DNA from: Oreocharis arfaki
Taxonomy: Eukaryota > Chordata > Aves > Passeriformes > Paramythiidae
Direction: 5' to 3'
Length of the DNA stretch: 64,000 nucleotides
Assembly (NCBI GenBank): GCA_013398015.1
Contig: VZRR01010730.1
Location: forward strand, 215,570 to 279,569
Below the pieces are notes generated by a model. That model searched no databases. It was not told where the DNA came from and saw only the letters and a program-made list of their open reading frames with translations. The translations under genes and the position numbers were made by a program. Below are positions 23,001 through 35,500 of this stretch, piece by piece (position 1 is the first letter of the stretch; every line of letters begins with the position of its first letter).

Positions 23001-26000
23001 AGAGCAAAGTATCATTTATGTGAAAGTCCACCCAGATACCTCAGTTGTAAAAGTGTGATTTTGAACTGCTACCATGGGCTTGGGTGAAAAGTCCAGCTCC
23101 TGTTTGGCCCCTGAGCTGTTGCAGGGCTGGAGAGCTGCAGTCTCTTGAAAAGTTTTTATTCCTGGCTTTTCTTCAACTTCTCAGCATCTGAACTTCCTCC
23201 TGCAGTTTTTATGCCTGTCATAAGTGCACTGTGTGAGAAAACAGAAAAGGGTAAAGTAAGAGAGCTCCCATTTGTGGGTGTGGTTAGATACACACAGGAC
23301 TGCATCTACCCTGGCAGTCAGGATGGCTTCATCATCCGTGTGCCTCTACCAGTGCAGTGTCATAGGAGAAAGTTTAGCCAAGAAGAATTACAGAGATAGT
23401 ACTTCATATTGCAGAACTGTTCTGCAATTAGCCAAAATCCTTGGTAATTACAGAAAAGCCAGGTTGAGCATCTCAGGAGCGCAGAAGGGAGGTATGCATA
23501 TGCATGTACATAAAAGTAGACATGTCCACAGAATATTTTACAGGTACTGTTTCTACCAAAGTTATGCTCATAATAGCACCCTTATAAACTAAAATAATTC
23601 CTATTGCTTTGTTCTGTTTGTAAGTGGTGATGAAACAGAGGTTCTGCAAGCTGTCTTGCATGTCAGGTCTCTTCCAGTGCTGGCCACAGCAGGGCTATTG
23701 GGCTGTTCACATCTAGCTTTACAGATTGTGGCCAAAAGTGAGTTTTGAAAGATAAAAGCTATTCTGGGCTCAGATACACAGTGTAAGATGCTTTGACCTG
23801 CCTGCTAGCAGCAGCTGTACTGCTCAGTGCTCTGTCAAAGCTGTGGTCACTGCACAGGTCACCCTGTGAGCGCTTCACACGGCACGTACAGGACAGCCAA
23901 GGGCTCGGGCCCAGCCAGCACAGGCTCAGGTTTTGCTGGGTGCGGGGTTCTCCTGCTTTATCTGTTTGCCTGAGAGTTAATACCTTTGGCCCGTGCCTAG
24001 GACGTGTGGGGCAGCTCCCTGGGAGTCAGTTTTTCTCACATTCTCCATTAGTGCAAGCTCACAGTGTGTGTTTTAGACCCTGTGGTAAAGCTGCTCCGCT
24101 GTGTCTCTGTTTCTTCTCCTGCAGGGAAAATTAGGGCACAGTGGAAGCTGTGTGGCTGGGTACTTGACCCACGTGACTTCTGACTTGAAGTGTCCTCTGA
24201 TTTTTTAGCTACTGAGCTTCTTTGAAATAGAACCACACAGGTTCCACACCTGTTTTCCATCCCATGAACCAGAAACACTTAAATTGGAATTATTAAAGAT
24301 ATAAATGCTGTGAACTCTTTTTTTCCTAGCTGAATGAAAATCTGCTTGTCCAGTGAATCATCAGGAAATGAACCTTAAATTGGGGTCTGTGTCTGGTGAA
24401 TCAAAGATGAGTCTGAGCTAATTAAAAGGTTGTAGCTGGACTTCAGTACTGGTGGTTTCCAGCTGGATAAAAGCCTGAGTGGATCTTGTTCGTATTTGTC
24501 CAGAAGTCTGAGGCTGAGTGTGCTGGTGGATAATTGCAGGTATTCCCCCATTACCTGTAGCTGCTGGGAGCACTCAGGGATTTGGATGAACTCGGGATTT
24601 TTAATGCTCATGCACTGAGGGCTTATGTCTCCAATGAATGCTGTGTGAGCAGTGCATTCCTTATCCTAAGAAATAAATATTGCTCGTTATTTTGTTTGTA
24701 AAAATTACTATCCTTGAGACTGCTAAAGGACTTTAGAGGTTAATGTAACCAGGAGAGAAATAAACACTCATTTTTAATGCCGTAAGGCAAATATTAGGAA
24801 TATCTTCCTTTCACAAGACACTAGGGTAGATTTTAGATTTCTAACATTCCTATATTCAAAAACAAGACCAAACATAATTATTATTATAATAATGTCATTT
24901 TTAACTTTGACATTTGCCCTTCTGTGATTACTAATACCACAAATGTGTTGGTCTGTCATCATGCACCGTGTATTATTCAGAGGCAAAACAGGCCTCCAAA
25001 TCTTCTTTCCTGCAACGGAATTGACCTTCTCATTAGTTGGAAATAACACTGTGATAGGTAATCAATATTTTGTTGAAATGCCAGCATCTCATCTTGAGCA
25101 TTACTCATCCTTATTTCTGAAAAACACTCTGACTAAAAGCAAAATGTTTAGATGCAGCTGTGTGCTGCAAATCTGCCCTTATACATACAAATGATGTGTA
25201 TACAAGTGTTATTATGAAGGTACAAATTGCAGATTTGGGTCTCTGATGCTCTCTGTCCGTCAGCCTGACCTTACACTCCAGACCCTGTATCAGAATGAGA
25301 AACAGCTGCCCTGAGAGCTGCCAGGATTCCCTGCTGCCAGGGGCTTGGTTAGAATTGCTGCTGGGACCACTATGAAACAATTCAGTGGCGGTTTTATTTG
25401 GGTTTTTTGGTTGTTTGTTTGGTTGGGTTTTTTTAAATTTTGCTGTAGAGGCTTGGTAGAAAATCCCTGTTTTTCTCCTTGCACTTTTAAAGCTGTGTCT
25501 GATAAAAATTGAGTCACATATAGACTGTTATTCAGACCTGTGATGTCAGTTCATTTTTGGCATCTTAAAAAGCACCTTCGCCTGCCTGTTTTCTGTGAAG
25601 CTCAATTCAGGTCTGCTTGAGCTGTAATCACACTAAACGTTTTGTGAGTATGGAAGCCCCTCTGTCACATATCTCCAGTGGAGCAAATTCTCTGCCAACA
25701 TGTGCATGTTTCCAGTCAAACTGCAGACCCTTCCTTATAGCACAACTTACCCTCTCTTCAAACTGGATTCCCTTTACATTTATTGGCTCTCTCCCTTAGT
25801 CTTACATTTCTTGACTGTTTTTTAAAACGTCTAATAAAGATGCAAAAAAAAAAAAATACCAGTTATTTCCAGAGGACTCTAAAAGTTCGTTGCTTCTATC
25901 CTGTCTGCAGAAACAAATGGGTCAAGATAATTTGATAGCTGAAAAGGGTTTTCTTTTACCCCACCATGGTTCAGGTATCATATTCACAGCCCAGTCCATC

Positions 26001-28939
26001 GAATCTGGGTCTAGGTCTGCTTATGGAAAGTTCATCCTAAGGTTCTGATGCTGGTTTATTCTTCTGTTAGAAGTACTTTTGACTGTTGTGCTATTGTTGC
26101 TCATTTCATTTAAAAGGGAGAATTTTATTTTAAGGAAGGTCTCGTGAACAAAATACTTGTACCAACAGCTCGTGCTTGGCTGCTGCTCTTAAGCCTGTGC
26201 TCTGTGGAGGTTAGGTAGGTGTGTGATGATACTCTTTGGAGAGACAATACTTTCATCCCAACGCTATTAGAATTTACCTGTTTCTGTTGTCTTTTAGCTT
26301 CATACTCAGTTCTTGCCCCTGTTTATGCCTTTGGCACTTCTCTGTTTGTTTAATTGTTGCGAGGTGAGGGGGTCTTGTGGAGGGAGAATGGAGTGATCAT
26401 GTTCTGTTTCTCTGGGAGTTTTTAAAATTTCAGTCAAAGATATCTGGTTAACTGGATTTCATTGGTGAAAGAATTTGGAAAAGAAAATCCACTTATAGAA
26501 CAGTTTAGGCTACGGGGATTTTTTTTTTTTTCAGGTAGTTAAATGTCTCATTAATGATTAGGAAATTTCTGCTTCTCAGTGATCCATTATACCTGTGTAT
26601 TTTTACACTAACGTAAAAGTAGATACTCCAAGAGTGGGCTGCTACTTTCAAATTTATCATAGATGGCCTTTTGTTTTTAGGCAAACCTGCTCAATTAGTC
26701 TCTCAGCAATTTTATAGACCAAAGAATTATGCACATTTTTCTCAATGCCCAGGAGACCAAAAGAAGTGTAATATCAAACGTTAATCTACATCGGTGGTGG
26801 ATGATGTTGGTTCTTCTGGTGTCTTATTCTCACCTCTGGAGTGCAGATTTTGCAGAATCTGAATATGACCTCTGTTTTGACAGAAATATTAAACTTATCT
26901 CTTTTCTTGGAACGTATTTTTCAGGTGATGAGGAGAGGGAAAATGTTGGAGCTCCCTTGTAGACCTAACTGAAAGCTTCTACACAAAGTCTAGATACTGT
27001 ACTAAAGACATTAAGTACAAATTTGTGTGTTACAAATGTGCTGCTTGTTGCTGGGGTAGGTTGTATACAGTGGATTTTTGTGTTAAGCTCTCTCACAAGT
27101 GTTAATTGTCTAATGCAGTAACTTTGCTCTCGAGACATCTTGGGTATTTGGTATAAAGTACTAATTTACAGTGTCCTGATAATTTCTAGACCACTGTTTC
27201 ATATGTGTTCATAATAGAAAGTGATTCATCAATAATTCAGGAATTATGCTTAGTTGGTGTGGTAAGTGCAAGAACAGGTATGGAGAGAATATTATTAGAC
27301 GGGGCTGATAAAAGAGTAAGAAAATCCTGGAATACAAGTATAATCATGTGTATTCTAAAAAGCAGACAGCAGTCAATTTGACATGCAGTGGATGTCAGCT
27401 TTGCAAATGAAACACTGGAAGCTTCCTTAGCAATGAAAATAAAACGCGAAGATCAGCTATGCAGAAAAAGGAAATTAAAAAGTAACTTTTATACGTAGGT
27501 GTGATTAAAATTGTAGGATAGTTTTTAATCCTTTTGGGACAGGTTTTCTGATGTGTCATTTACTGGTGATAGACTTTGCCCTTAGGATTCACTCCAAGCT
27601 TCAAGGAATTATAATTCATACAGTGAATTATTTTTTGTTGAAGCTCACAGACAAGCAGTGTGAAGACTGTTCCTCCTGGGATTGGAGTGGCTGGGGACAG
27701 GGAGGAGAAGAAAAGAATGGCTTCATTTGCGGCTAACATTGTAGTGACATAAAGGGCCCCGAGAATATCACACTGGAATAGATTTTCAGGGAATTTGCAA
27801 TGAGATATAGTGCTGCAAAGAGAAGGTACAATACAAGCAGAATAGAGTACTTCATCTTACAGCTTCAGGTACAACCCAGCATAAGATATTCCCAGCACTT
27901 GTAATGGATGCTTGCTGCAGGGCAGGTGATTCTAGGCAGAGAATAGACCTGCAGGTTGCTCCAGTCAAACCACTACCTGGGTATTAAATGGTGGAATAGT
28001 TTATGTTGGAGTGCCATAAACTTATTCTCCCACATTCTGTAGTCCCATGTCCCACAGCAGGTCCTTTCTGGGGAAGGATGACTCGATGTTGAAATAAGTT
28101 TGAATTTCTAAATTGTTTCGTGTGAGAATCTCTTCTTTTGCACCCAGACAATGGAAAAATAAAGGCTTAAGAGCTGCCTCTGGAGCTCTGAGTAGAACTG
28201 TGGCATAGAACCTGTCCTGTTACTGAATGTGGAAGGGGTTCTTAGTTACATCTCCATGGTTGTTCTCTGCTTTAGGACAGTTGTTTTGACATGGAGGACA
28301 AATGGCATCTAAGAAGCCCAGAGACTGATTGCTTTCTCATTTGGCAGAAGTGACAAAGGGAATTAGATCTCCAGCAGCTGATTTTGTAACCCAGTATTAC
28401 CTGTAAGCACAAAGGACAGTTGAGCATTAATTTCAACACTTGTATTAACGACAAGATGAAGGGGAGAGCTGGCTCACTCCTGTGTCAGGCAGACCAGAGG
28501 TGGGAGGCAGGGAAAAACCATTAGAGCACAGCTATTGCTGAGGAACTGTTTTCTGATGGGGATTGTTAACATCACAAGGATTAGATGGTTGACTATTTTT
28601 AGATGCCTATAACTTTTAGAGGCAATTTGAAGCAGTGGATATCACCTAGGGCATGTTTTTTGTGCTGTCAGAACAGCACCTTGAGGTAAGCAGGATTTCT
28701 CCAAGTTTGGAATCCTTAATTTCCTTCAGGACAGGAACTGCATAAATTCAGACTTGCACGTTCTGACCTCCCTGTCAAACAGCTTGTGAACTGCTCTCTG
28801 AGAAGGAGAGCCAGCTGGGCACTTAGTGGAGTGGCAAGAAGGGAGGAATTTGCACTAGTTGTAGCAGCAGCAAGAAGGTACTTTCACAGATGTTCCCTTG
28901 CTTTCTCTCTCCTGCAGAGCTGACATGAACGGAAATAAA
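20001..28939. other. Non-coding stretch, nothing recognised
   Basis: No gene or repeat family recognised. The interval 20320-20700 is somewhat GC-richer and lies in a 224-codon open frame (20121-20795) whose translation has no recognisable motif. Homopolymer runs occur near 25845 (A) and 26520 (T), and a T/G-rich patch at 25395-25440. Confidence 0.45.
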
Positions 28940-29047
28940 GGTTATGTCGTGCTTTACAGTGGGATGGGGAGGAGAATCTGAAAAAAATAAAGGAAAGCCC
29001 CAGGGGCTGAGATAAGAACAGTTTAATAATAAAAATAAACTAGTATG

Positions 29048-29098
<51 letters not shown>
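29048..29098. repeat. (TAA)n microsatellite, about 17 units
   Basis: An uninterrupted trinucleotide run inside the LTR. The short TTA run normally present in this LTR family has probably expanded. On the minus strand it reads as a run of tyrosine codons, which explains an apparent poly-Tyr frame there. Confidence 0.95.
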
Positions 29099-29243
29099 GT
29101 AATGAAAAGGGAGACAACAAAGAGAGAGAGGAATAAAACCTAAGTAAGGCAAGTGATGCCAAACACAGTTGCTCACCACCTGCTGGCCAGTGCCCAGCCC
29201 GTCCCTGAGCAGTGACTGATGCCTCCTGGCCAGCTCCTCCCAG

Positions 29244-29251
29244 TTTATATA
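29244..29251 (-). promoter_or_regulatory. TATA box of the ERVL-type LTR
   Basis: TATATAAA on the minus strand, upstream of the (TTA)n tract and ATTAAA signal, in U3 promoter position. Confidence 0.55.
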
Positions 29252-29512
29252 CTGGGTATGTGGCATAGAATACCCCTTTGGCCAGCTCAGGTCAGGTGTC
29301 CTGGTCATGCTGCCTCCCAGCTCCCTCTGCACTTCCTCACTGGCAGAGCATGGGAGACTCAGAAATCCTTGACTCAGGTTAAGCTCAACTTAGCAACAAC
29401 CAAAAGCATCTTATCAGTGTCTCATCAACATTAACCTCATAATAAATCCAAAATACAGCACGGTACTAGGAAGAAAATTAGCTCTTATCCCAGCCAAAAC
29501 CAAAACAGGTAA

Positions 29513-32500
29513 GAACCAAGGGAGGAATACACATTTTTGGTTAAAACAAAGATGCAGGGTGCCTAAGGAAATATTTTTAAATTAAATTTAAAATGGGGGG
29601 AGGATCAAGTTGACTGATTAAGTTTCACTTCCTGAAACCACTCTGGTCTCCTGAGATGACAGTGAAATAGCAAGTAGCAGGACTGTCATTGTCATGATGC
29701 ATAAACATGTGGTAGTTGTAGGAAAGAGAAAATCAGAGAATAGAATTGCTCCAGATACCCTGCCCTTTTCTCTGAGCAGTGTAGTACAAACAAATCCCAG
29801 AAACAGCACTCCTTGCCTTTATACTGTCATGAGTGGAAGGAGAGTTTGGTCCCTGCTGTGCAGTAAGAAATGCCACGTCAGTGACTCCCGCCTTTGTAGT
29901 GTTTGTTGGCACTGCACATCTCACTTAGCCTCAAGCAGAATGGCTTTTGCATCCAGCACTGCGTTTGTGAACCTCTAACTGGTGACACATGGAGTTACTT
30001 CTAAAGAACACAGGTGAGTTGGAATTAGGGTCTCAGAAGTGCTGCTTTTAATTTTGGCCACACCTGCTTTATTTTGGACTGATTTTAAGTTACCAGAGCA
30101 GCACAAAGTAATTGAATTGTATCAGAAGAACTTCCGTTCTGGTACAGACTGGTCTCATGCTGTCACAGTCCACAGATTGATCTGGCTTTGATCGTGATGT
30201 GACTTGGTCAGAATTGTTTATCCAGGCTTCAAAACGAATCTGGCTTAACTTTCAAATGTTAAGTGGAGCTTAGTTTTATAAAACATGGCTTATTACTTGT
30301 GATATCAGGAAACCTCAGATGAAGCTGCACAGACTGGGAAACCACTAGAGCTCTTACTGCATTTTTGCTGAAGCTGCTGCATTTCACATGAGATCACTTA
30401 AGCCAGAAACATATTGCTTTCTTTTCGTCAAATGTGTAGTCTAAAATGGAATTCAAAAACTCATTTTCCAGGAGTTTTAGCAGACTGGAGAGGTGAATCC
30501 AGGTCCTGCAAGCTCTGGTGTAGTGTCCAACCAACAGCCACCCTTTACCAGAATGCGCCCTTCCAGAATTACGAATAAGGCTCTGCCTGAGTAGATGTGG
30601 AAACAGCACACAACCACAGATCAGAGAATTTTAAAATGTTCGAGGGCAAGAAGTTCATCCTTTTGATTTTGAAAAATCATCATCATATTTGGTGAAGTTT
30701 CTTTGAAAATATTAGATTGTTAGATTTGATTGTCTAATATTTTATATTGTCATCGTTTCGTTTCTGTTTCTTTTTTCTTTTGGCAAGGCTCCATGTTTTT
30801 TCCCTTCTAAAAGCAAATTAATAAACAAACAAAAAAACACACAAAAGCCCACAACAACAGAAAGCCACTAAACTGGAAATACTGGAAAGTAATTCAGGAG
30901 TTACAGGGTTTGTCTTCTGAAGATGAGTTCCTTTATAATATCCCCAACAGAACTTTCAAGTTAAATACACTTGAACAGCACTTGGCACTTGTTGTTCTAC
31001 TAATGGTAATTGATTCTCAAACACACACAAAGCTATACTATGGTGCAAGCCCTGCAGCATCCCAAAATGCTTTCCTTCAATTGCAGTACCTGAAGTACTC
31101 CAGAGTTTAAATCAAAATGTAATTATTTTGTTCTTCATAAATCAGCGTCTGTGAAGATAATACCAGCTTGTATAAGAACCAGCTGTGCAGCCATTCATCT
31201 TTTGAAGAGACAGAGTGTTCCTCAGGGTTGGTTGAGAAGTTGGTTACTCCTTGGACCCCTTGGAGGCCGCTAGTTTTGTGCAGAGCAGTGGTCTGCTCTT
31301 AATGCAGTGAAAGAACACAGCCTCAAAGTGGCACAGACCTCTGAAGTGTACCACAGCTGATCGTAGCAGATTAAGTACTTCATCTGCCTGCAGATGTAAC
31401 TGTCTTCCCCCTTTACCTGTAGCACGTGGGAAGATGTTTTCTGTTCATGCTGTGAGAGCGTTCCTGTGAAATGCCCAGACACGCACAGGGAGCCCAAGAA
31501 GCAGATAAAATTCAGTACTTTGGGGTTTCTGCTCTCACACTCAACATACTCTGTGTGGTAGGGGTTGAGCTCTGACCATGAATATGCTTTTTCAATTGCA
31601 GTAGGTTTTGTCTGGGATGCACAGACTTTAATCCTGTTCTGTACCAGAAATATTCAAAACCTGGTTTACTGTACTAACCTTTTAAAGCAGGCCCCATGAT
31701 GGTTGTTCTCAAGCTTCATGCTTTGAAATGTGTTCTGTGTCATAATTAGCTTTGTCCGTGCCCACGTAGCATATGCTTTTAATTAGTGAATTCCATATGG
31801 ATTTTTATGTACACACAAGACACATGGGCTTGAGGAGGGTAAATTTTTAGGCTTTGGATGCAGGAGAGACTAAGCCCAAAGGTACAACAAATCAAGGCTT
31901 GTTTAACATGATTACCATGTGATCTGGCTTTAGCCAACTGTTCTGGTTTTGAGCAAACATGAAATGCAGTTTTTGAGCCTGAATGAAAACCAGAAACGGT
32001 AACAAGAGGATTCTTGTGCTGTGAGGTAACTGGGAGTGTCTCTTTTGCTCCATTCCTACATGTCTGTTTCTTTTCTAAGATTATCAGAAATTTTAAAAAT
32101 TGCCTGCAGACCCTCAGCATCTCTCTTGGAGGAGTGCATGCATTCGCAGAAGGAAGTTACTACTGCCACGATACTCTCTGGCTGAACTGTGTCTGTTCAT
32201 AGTTGTGGACTTGGAATAATGTTCTGACCCTGGAAAAATGAGTGGGTTCTGGGAGCCTGGACTTCGAGCTGCAACTCCTGGCCAATGCTCTGCAATGAAA
32301 CTTATGTTAGAAGCATATAAATCTTCTCAAAATGCAGTTATTGCCAGCACAGCACAAGTAGATCAAGTTGCCTCTGAGCGAGCTCGTGGACTGAAAACAA
32401 ATTCTCTATGGAAATATCTTTCATCAGGTTTGAACTTCCAACTCCCATCTGTGGTTCTGCTTTGCATTCAGCAGGGAGCACAGCAGCGAACGCTGGTGCT

Positions 32501-35500
32501 GTCACAGGCCCTGCATCCATGGCATCAGTCTCGTGTGGCTTCCTAGTTTGTCATTCCTCCACTTCCTCTGGCTGCAAAGCAAGTCCTGATTCCAGAGCAG
32601 GTGCCCCTGAAGGCTGCTCCTACTACTTCAGAAGCTGTGATCCCTCCTCTCACTGACCACATCCTCTTCTTACTTCTAAACTAAGCCTTTGCCAGCTGCT
32701 CTTAAGCAGCTGGACTGTTTTGCTCTCTGGAGTCTGGCATTAGTAGCGAAGCCCTGACAGAAGCACAGCAGTGCTGGTGCTGTTCAGTGAGGCCCTGCCT
32801 GGGCTGAGACAGGGCTCTGTCAGTTCAGCCATCTGCTTTACAGGATCTGTAGGAAATGTCGCATCCACACATGAACATTATCAAGGGTGCAAAGGGCAAT
32901 ACTTGCAAGAGCTGACGTGTGCTTCCTGCCTCCATCTAGGTGCCTCTTCTGCCTATAAATGCTGCCCCTATCCAGAGGACAGCCTGTCTTCCTTCATTTA
33001 AGCCTCTCTGAGAAGGCTCCTACTCTGCTTTATTTATTGCATGCTATTCACACCTTGTTCTGATTAGAGAAGTATTGATTTCCTCATGGGCTTTTCTGTG
33101 GTTCTCATCTTTTTGAGATGAGTGTTTCACGAATGCTAATTGATCCTCAGCGTGTCCATTAGGTGACAGGATGGTGGGCATTCTCCCTCTCCAGATGAAG
33201 AGCTGAGACTCAGATTGAGTCAAAAAAAAGGCAGCTCATTTCTGCTTGCCTAATTTGATGTGACACCGCCCTGGCTTCTCACAGCAGCCAGATCATGGAG
33301 CAGCTCAGATGCTGACAGCCTGCAGTGCAGTGACCCAGCTGCAGCTGTGAGCTCTTGAGGCTCCTGCCTTTCAGACCCTGGGCTCTCAGAATGCCCAGAA
33401 ATGAGCAATGTGATGAGTGGCTCCTCTGGGAAATCTGGTTAAAACTCTGCACTTGATCCGTAGGAACTCAGAGTAGCAATTATAATCTGTGTGCTCTGGG
33501 ACAGGAGGGGCTGCCTTAGCCATGAGAAAGTCCTTTCTCTCATTGCTCCCCACTCTTGCCAGCTGCAGTTAACCCCTTGTGGCCCACAGCTGAGTCTCCT
33601 GCCACGTAGTATGGACCTGTTCCATAAATCCTAACTTTTCCTCTCCCTCTGGTAGCAACCACATTTCTTTCCCAAATTTCCCAATTAACATAATTAACTT
33701 GAACTCAGAACAATGTTCCTTATCGTTAGATCTTGTTGTCAGGTTTCTACAAAGCAATGTTCTCTGTCTGTACTTTCAAAGGGCATGGTATTAAAACCTG
33801 AAATGTAAGGCCCTAAACTGGAATATAAATCTTGTTTCCTGAATCCAAGTTGAGAGTTGTCTATGTTGTGTGTATCCTTGCTGTGACTCAGAATTACTGC
33901 AATGCAAAACTAATCCAGCATCAGCTACTGCTGAAATGTGCTGCAAATCCATACAAAATACCTAATTTCAGGAACAAGGTAGTTATTATCAATGTGGCCT
34001 TTTTTTTTTTTTCTGGCGAACTGACTTTGCATAGCCTTTTTAGTATTATGTTCGTACTTTAAACAGGAGATAAAAATGAAGCTATAAATAAGGTGTGGCC
34101 TGCAAGAAGGAAGCTAGTGCAGCCCTTACACATGAACAGACACTATTGAGAACAGCTATTTTTGCAGGCAAGTGCTGTATTCACCCCAAGGAGTGGTTTC
34201 AGGGATGCTGTTGAGCAGCACAGAAAGGTTCTATGCGTCAACGCTTAAAAGTGTTGTTCCCCAGCCATGTAATTTGGGCAAAGGAGAAGATTGGCTGGTC
34301 CCATCCCCGCAAGCCATTTGTGCTCATCGTGGGGCTGCTGTGCAGCTTGCTGGGAGGCTGTGGGGGACAGCCTCAGCTGTGGGGCTGGCAGGCTGTGGGG
34401 ACAATAGCAGCAGCTGCTGCAGAGCAGGACAGAGGGGCGTGAGGGCAGGAGGGCAGTGAGAAGAGTCTCTTGCTGCTTCTAACAAGCTTTTGCTAGAGGC
34501 CGTTTGCCCCTGTGTTTCTTGAGCATTTGCTTCAAGATTAATCGAGATCCATCATCTGAGGCTTAGATTTCTTATGCCTGTTTAGATGAAAACAAAACTT
34601 TTTATGGCTTTTTAGAGTTTTTCTCTTTTCCTCCTCACTAGCAAACCCTAGGTTGGCATCTTTTGATATGAATAAAGGCAGTTTGCAGAATTTCTGACAT
34701 TCAGAATGGCTAGCTGTTACCAATGGAGGTTGCTTTCTTGCTTTCCAAAAAAACCTGACCACGCTTTGGATGTATATCTCAGGAGGAAAGATACTGGTAG
34801 CATTTAGTTGCTGCAACATACCATAATGCCCCTCCTTTTCCCTCCTTTTTCATCTGTGCAGCAATTGTGGACAGAAAAGTGTTCGTATTAAAGAAAAAAA
34901 TAAATGAAAGACCCTTTGTTCAGCCTGTCACTTCCTCAATATTTTGGGAAAAGGATATCTGCTTCTTTACTTGGGAGAGCTATAAATTGGCCATCTGCTA
35001 AAAGACATGGGGCCACAGTTGCACACTGGTATTTGTAGAGGCAGAAATCTGTTCTTTCTGGGCAGCTCCTGCAGCTCCTGCAGCAGGGTCTGAGGAGCCC
35101 CTGCGGTCCGTGGGAACCCTGGGACAGGTGTGTTGGCTCTTCCTGGGGAGCACGACCCGAGCAATGGGAGGAGGTGGATGGCTTCTCACTGGGGCTGGAG
35201 CTGTGCCACTTGATGGCATCACCCTGGGTGAGGGAGATCTAGGTTTGATCTGGCTTTTCTCAGGAGTTCAGCGGGAAGAAATACCATTGTCTCCAGAGCA
35301 GTACATGAGTTCTTTGCACCTTTCTGGGGTCCTGGTCAGCACAAAGGCAAAACCTTTTATTCTCAGAGATCTGTAACATTTTTTCCAAACACATGGGGCA
35401 TATCAAATTCCTTGACATTATGTTGAAGAATCTCAATGCTTTCCCACAGCATCATACTCTGGTTTGTGTTTAGTTTTCCCATAATGTTGTCTGCCCTTCC

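Larger units (their letters stand above)
28945..29507 (-). mobile_element. Solo LTR of a common avian ERVL-type family
   Basis: Read on the minus strand it begins TGTTTTGGTTTTGGCTGGGA and ends GCACGACA, the ends I associate with a widespread bird ERVL-type LTR. Internal landmarks also fit: GGCCAAAGGGGTATTCTATG, a TATA box (TTTATATA on the plus strand at 29244-29251), a (TTA)n tract, then ATTAAA (29022-29027) and CTGTTCTTATCTCAG. Flanks GGTTA (28940-28944) and GGTAA (29508-29512) look like a 5-bp target duplication with one mutation. No internal viral genes remain. Family name is not verified against a repeat library. Confidence 0.8.

Noticed and set aside
28823..29332. 169-codon minus frame with a long Tyr run
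   Set aside because: The Tyr run is the (TAA)n tract read on the minus strand inside an LTR; the rest is LTR U3 sequence, not a gene.
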